Assembly: GCF_027925245.1 (NCBI RefSeq) | Contig: NZ_BSDP01000001.1 | Span: forward strand, 2,542,001-2,606,000 | DNA: 64,000 nucleotides | DNA from: Agromyces rhizosphaerae | GTDB lineage: Bacteria > Actinomycetota > Actinomycetes > Actinomycetales > Microbacteriaceae | Direction: 5' to 3' | The notes under the pieces: model-generated | Seen by the model: only the letters and a program-made list of their open reading frames with translations | What the model was told of the DNA's origin: nothing | The model's database searches: none | In this document: piece by piece, positions 60,947 to 64,000 of the stretch | How the letters are laid out: each line of letters begins with the position of its first letter | How positions within the stretch are numbered: the first letter of the stretch is position 1 | Translations under genes and position numbers: made by a program

Positions 60947-62398
60947 TCAGCGCAGGGCGGGCTCGGTTCCCTCCGCGGCATCCGAGAACGCGTGCTTCGG
61001 CACGAAGTACAGGCTCACCGCCGCGACGACGGCCGTGAGGCCGCAGACCAGCCACACGGTGACGTAGCCCGAGAAGCTGCCCGCGGTGCCGCCGCCCGTG
61101 CCGCCGCCGATGTGCTGGATCAGCGCGATCGCGAACACGGCGGATGCCACGGCGCCGCCGACCGTCTTCACCGAGTTGGTGAGCCCCGTGGCGACGCCGG
61201 TCTGGTGCACGGGGGCCGCCGCTGCCGCGGCCGCGGGCAGGGCGGCGACGAGCGCACCCGAGCCGATGCCCGCGATGATCATGTTGGAGAGCACCTGCAC
61301 GTAGCCCTCGTGGAACGGCAGGAACAGCAGGTACCCGGCGGCCACCATGAGGCTCGCGCCGATGAGCGCCATCCGCGGGGCGATCCAGCGGGTCACGAGC
61401 GGGAAGAGCAGCGCGCCGACGACGAGCGAGAGCACGTACGCGCCGATGAGGATCGAGGTCTCGCCCGTGGTCGCGCCGAGCCCGTAGCCGACCTCGGACG
61501 GGTCGGTGCGCGCGAACGTCGACAGCGGCGCCTGGGCGCCGAGCACGCTGACGCCGAAGAGGCCCGCGGTGAGGAACACCGGCCAGAGCGCGGGGGAGCG
61601 GAACAGGCGCACGTCGATGAGCGGGTCGGCCTGGCGCAGCTCGTAGCGCACGAACGGCACGATGAGCAGGAGGCCGAGCAGCACGACGCCCCACGAGAGC
61701 AGGTCTGCCGGGCCGTTGATGCGCAGCAGGCTGAGCCCGCCGGTGAAGGCCAGCAGCGCGAGCGTGATGAGCACGAGGCCGCCGGTGTCGAAACGGCCGC
61801 CGGTGAGGTCGGGCGACTCCTTCACCCCGAACAGGATCACGAAGAAGCACGCGCTCACGGCGATCGCCGGGATGAGCAGCAGCACCTGGATCGGGATGCC
61901 GCTGTCGGCGAGCGCACCGGCCGACAGCGCGCCGGCGATGGCGCCGAGCTCGAGCGCCGCGACGAGGAAGCCCGCCGCGCGCCGGGTGAGCGCCGCAGGC
62001 GACTCGCGGTCGCGGCTGCGCGAGTAGATCAGGGCGATCTCGAGGGGCAGCCACACCACGTAGAAGCCCTGCAGGGCCCATGCCACGAGGAACACGCCGA
62101 ACTGGTCGGTGAACGCGAGCGCGATGCTGGCCGCGGCGGTCACGGCCGTCGAGACGAGCAGGATGCGCTTGTGCCCGAACATGTCGCCGAGCTTCGCGAG
62201 CGCGGGCACGACGAGGGCCGAGAGCATGAGCTGCGAGCCCTCGAGCCAGTTCACGTCGGCGTCGTGGATGTCGAGGTGCCGCGCGATGTCGGTGAGCAGC
62301 GGGGTGTAGTAGCCCTGGATGATGCCGCTGGTGAACTCGACGAAGGCGAGGAATCCGACGACGGCCGCGACGGGTCCGAACTTCACGGCGCGTGACAA
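60947..62398 (-). CDS. MFS transporter
   Basis: Transporter of 483 residues from TTG 62398, which has CAGGAGCATCC upstream (good ribosome site). ATG is absent nearby; GTG 62386 is an alternative. Helices include EFTSGIIQGYYTPLLTDIAR, ALAKLGDMFGHKRILLVSTA (motif A) and GLTNSVKTVGGAVASAVFAI. Family relatives export drugs; substrate unknown. It is the third DHA2-like MFS in the window besides 42715, 49483 and 59368. Confidence 0.88.
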   Translation of the reverse strand: MSRAVKFGPVAAVVGFLAFVEFTSGIIQGYYTPLLTDIARHLDIHDADVNWLEGSQLMLSALVVPALAKLGDMFGHKRILLVSTAVTAAASIALAFTDQFGVFLVAWALQGFYVVWLPLEIALIYSRSRDRESPAALTRRAAGFLVAALELGAIAGALSAGALADSGIPIQVLLLIPAIAVSACFFVILFGVKESPDLTGGRFDTGGLVLITLALLAFTGGLSLLRINGPADLLSWGVVLLGLLLIVPFVRYELRQADPLIDVRLFRSPALWPVFLTAGLFGVSVLGAQAPLSTFARTDPSEVGYGLGATTGETSILIGAYVLSLVVGALLFPLVTRWIAPRMALIGASLMVAAGYLLFLPFHEGYVQVLSNMIIAGIGSGALVAALPAAAAAAAPVHQTGVATGLTNSVKTVGGAVASAVFAIALIQHIGGGTGGGTAGSFSGYVTVWLVCGLTAVVAAVSLYFVPKHAFSDAAEGTEPALR

Positions 62399-62466
62399 AG
62401 GATGCTCCTGTGGTGCGGGGACGGTACCGGGTGAACCGGGTGCGAACACCCTAGCCCGGTTCCGGT

Positions 62467-63810
62467 TCAGTCCTGCAACGCTGTGAGCAGCGCCCGGTGG
62501 AACCGCTCGCCGCGCTCGAGGCTGTCGATCGACACCCACTCGTCGACGCCGTGGATCGCGGCGCGCTGGCCGGCGTCCATCGCGAGCGGCGCGAACCGGT
62601 AGGTGGCGGGCGAGTACCGGTGGAACCAGCGCGAGTCGGTCGCCTGCATCATGACGTAGGGCACGGTCGCGGCCTCGGGATACGCGGCCCCGACGGCGCT
62701 GCGGATCGCGTCGAACTGGCGTCCATCGGTCGGCGACTCGGGCGAGGGGTCGCTCGCCTCGGGCACCTCGATGCGCACGTCGCGGTCGCGGATGACCCGG
62801 CGGAGCCGTCGCTGCACCTGCTCGGTCGTGGTGCCGGGGGCGAGCCGGAGGTTGAGCGTCGCGGACGCCCCGGCGGGCAGGACGTTCGGGGCGCTGCCGC
62901 CCGACAGCATCGTGACCGCGAGCGTCGTGCGCACCATGGCCGCGGGCTCGCCGCCCAGGCGCGCGAACACCCGCGCGGTGAGCCACGGCACCGCCGCGAG
63001 GACGCGCAGCGCGAACCGGGCCGGACCCTCGGCATGGGTCGCGAACGTACCGAGCATGTCGCGCGCGGAGCGCGGCAGCCGCGGCCGGAACGGGTTGCGC
63101 TCGAGCCGGCGCACGGCGCGCGCGATGCGCGCGGTCGCGGTCGTGCCGCGCGGCGCCGACGCGTGCCCGCCGACCCCGTCGGCGCGCAGCACCACGGTCA
63201 TGATGCCCTTCTCGGCGACCCCCACCATCGCCGAGCGCACGTGCACCCACGGCATCGGGTCGTCGATGACCGCGCCGCCCTCGTCGAGCACGAGCCAGGG
63301 GCGGATGCCCCGCTGGTGCAGCAGGTCCGAGGCGATGGGCGCCGCGTCGCCGTACGACTCCTCGTTGCCGCCGAAGGAGAGGTACACGTCGTGCGCGGGC
63401 GTGAAGCCGGCCGCGAGCAGGTTCTCGACCGCCTCGAGGATGACCAGCAGCGGCCCCTTGTCGTCGAGCGCACCGCGGCCGTGCACGGCGCCGCCCTCGA
63501 CCACGCCCGCGAACGGGTCGTGCGTCCAGCCGTCCTCCGCGCGCGCGGGCACCACGTCGTAGTGCGCCATGAGCACCACGGGGCGCTCGTCGCTGCGACC
63601 CGGCCAGCGGAAGAGCATGCCGAACTCGCTCGGCTGCTCGCGCTCGAGGTGCGCGTGCACCAGCGGGTACTCCTCCGCGAGGAGGCGTTCGAAGGCCCGG
63701 AACGGCTCGCGCCCCACGGCCTCCAGCTCGGCCGAGACGGTCGGCAGGGCGATCATGCGTGCGAGGCGCTCGGGCGCCCCGGGTCGGGGGGTGACGGATG
63801 CTGCGGGCAC
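62467..63810 (-). CDS. M20-family metallopeptidase
   Basis: Zinc amidohydrolase/peptidase of 447 residues. VVLMAHYDVVPARAEDGWTH gives the first metal His and Asp, GRGALDDKGPLLVILEAVEN the bridging Asp, GGNEESYGD the catalytic Glu-Glu pair, DEGGAVIDDP and HASAPRGTTATARIA the others; a dimerisation lid lies in the middle. GTG 63810 follows TAGGGT by six bases; a GTG two codons upstream would sit inside the promoter. Probably cytoplasmic dipeptide or acyl-amino acid hydrolysis. Confidence 0.9.
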   Translation of the reverse strand: MPAASVTPRPGAPERLARMIALPTVSAELEAVGREPFRAFERLLAEEYPLVHAHLEREQPSEFGMLFRWPGRSDERPVVLMAHYDVVPARAEDGWTHDPFAGVVEGGAVHGRGALDDKGPLLVILEAVENLLAAGFTPAHDVYLSFGGNEESYGDAAPIASDLLHQRGIRPWLVLDEGGAVIDDPMPWVHVRSAMVGVAEKGIMTVVLRADGVGGHASAPRGTTATARIARAVRRLERNPFRPRLPRSARDMLGTFATHAEGPARFALRVLAAVPWLTARVFARLGGEPAAMVRTTLAVTMLSGGSAPNVLPAGASATLNLRLAPGTTTEQVQRRLRRVIRDRDVRIEVPEASDPSPESPTDGRQFDAIRSAVGAAYPEAATVPYVMMQATDSRWFHRYSPATYRFAPLAMDAGQRAAIHGVDEWVSIDSLERGERFHRALLTALQD

Positions 63811-63816
63811 CAGCAC

Positions 63817-63822
63817 ACCCTA
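63817..63822 (-). promoter_or_regulatory. -10 box sharing the upstream stop codon
   Basis: TAGGGT on the minus strand, six bases before GTG 63810. Its first three bases are the TAG stop of the F420-type reductase gene. Confidence 0.45.
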
Positions 63823-64000
63823 GACCAGCCGCGCGGACTCCTCCGACGCGAGGGCCTGACGCAGTTCGTCGCGGTCGAGCTCGCGGCCGAAGACGAGGTG
63901 GCCGGGCTCGAGCAGGCGACCGGATGCCAGCGGGCCGGCGTCGACCGGGTCGAAGCCGATCGCGTCGACGAAGTCGGCGACCACGCGCTTCGCCTCCGCG
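63820..64000 (-). CDS. NADPH-dependent F420 reductase-type oxidoreductase (partial, 3' end)
   Basis: The window ends inside this gene. About 59 residues are visible: EAKRVVADFVDAIGFDPVDA and GPLASGRLLEPGHLVFGREL, then TAG at 63822-63820. The block VDAGPL followed by a LEPG segment matches the C-terminus of NADP oxidoreductases that are coenzyme F420-dependent. The 5' part and cofactor site are outside the window. Confidence 0.7.
   Translation of the reverse strand, partial: AEAKRVVADFVDAIGFDPVDAGPLASGRLLEPGHLVFGRELDRDELRQALASEESARLV

Overview
The window is very G+C-rich and densely coded. It reads as chromosome of a Gram-positive actinobacterium, most likely Microbacteriaceae (Agromyces-like). 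Evidence: an Lsr2 nucleoid protein, a DtxR/IdeR-family regulator, a SepX/GlpR divisome protein, the XPB helicase with its helicase-associated partner, many GTG/TTG starts, and an mscL-FmdB-formyl-THF ligase-galU-rimJ-sepX order that matches the corresponding Mycobacterium tuberculosis segment. No rRNA, CRISPR array, insertion sequence, integrase or prophage was seen. This is core chromosome with a few accessory patches. Genus assignment is inference.

Layout. 1-2.4 kb: purine breakdown (urate oxidase, 8-oxoguanine deaminase). 2.4-6.7 kb: a lipoprotein, an orphan WXG100 protein, a structured intergenic element and a two-component system. 6.9-9.7 kb: an overlapping operon of ferredoxin reductase, FolP2-type DHPS homologue and RibD-C reductase. 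9.7-15.2 kb: XPB, its partner, a small membrane protein, a long cold-shock protein and a very acidic DUF3027 protein. 15.2-20.6 kb: DUF2530, SerC, a DtxR-type regulator, and two cell-wall hydrolases (NlpC/P60 and CHAP) flanking an HNH protein. 20.6-25.5 kb: lactonase, tRNA-Arg, and a divergent TetR module (epimerase, TetR, DUF2071 / DUF4166) around a perfect palindrome. 25.5-33 kb: small membrane proteins, a tandem paralogue pair, a short CDF transporter, Lrp/alanine dehydrogenase and a CsoR-family/rhodanese operon. 33-37 kb: a giant SF1-like helicase with degenerate ATP motifs. 37-41.5 kb: the mscL-to-sepX block and tRNA-Ala. 42-47 kb: TetR/MFS, a lower-GC orphan gene, a DksA-like protein and Lsr2. 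47-51 kb: a GH15 enzyme and an MFS exporter. 51-58.8 kb: the most interesting region. 59-64 kb: a cysteine-less HesB-like protein, two MFS exporters, an M20 peptidase and the end of an F420-type reductase.

The 51-58.8 kb block holds an MTA phosphorylase, a NAD sugar epimerase, a DUF2064 sugar transferase/nucleotidyltransferase and a polyprenyl-phosphate GT2. This is the gene set of the M. tuberculosis Rv0535-Rv0540 region linked to methylthioxylose capping of lipoarabinomannan. Here it is joined by a SAM methyltransferase, a Tat-exported molybdopterin oxidoreductase with a b561-like membrane partner, and a two-component system. I propose a methylthio-sugar (and perhaps sulfoxide) decoration pathway for a surface glycan.

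Two genome-wide signals stand out. First, many genes have a TANNNT -10 box 6-8 bases before the start codon with no Shine-Dalgarno, implying widespread leaderless transcription; this also fixes several starts. Second, the octamer GGCATCCG/CGGATGCC recurs throughout the window on both strands, far above expectation, inside and outside genes.
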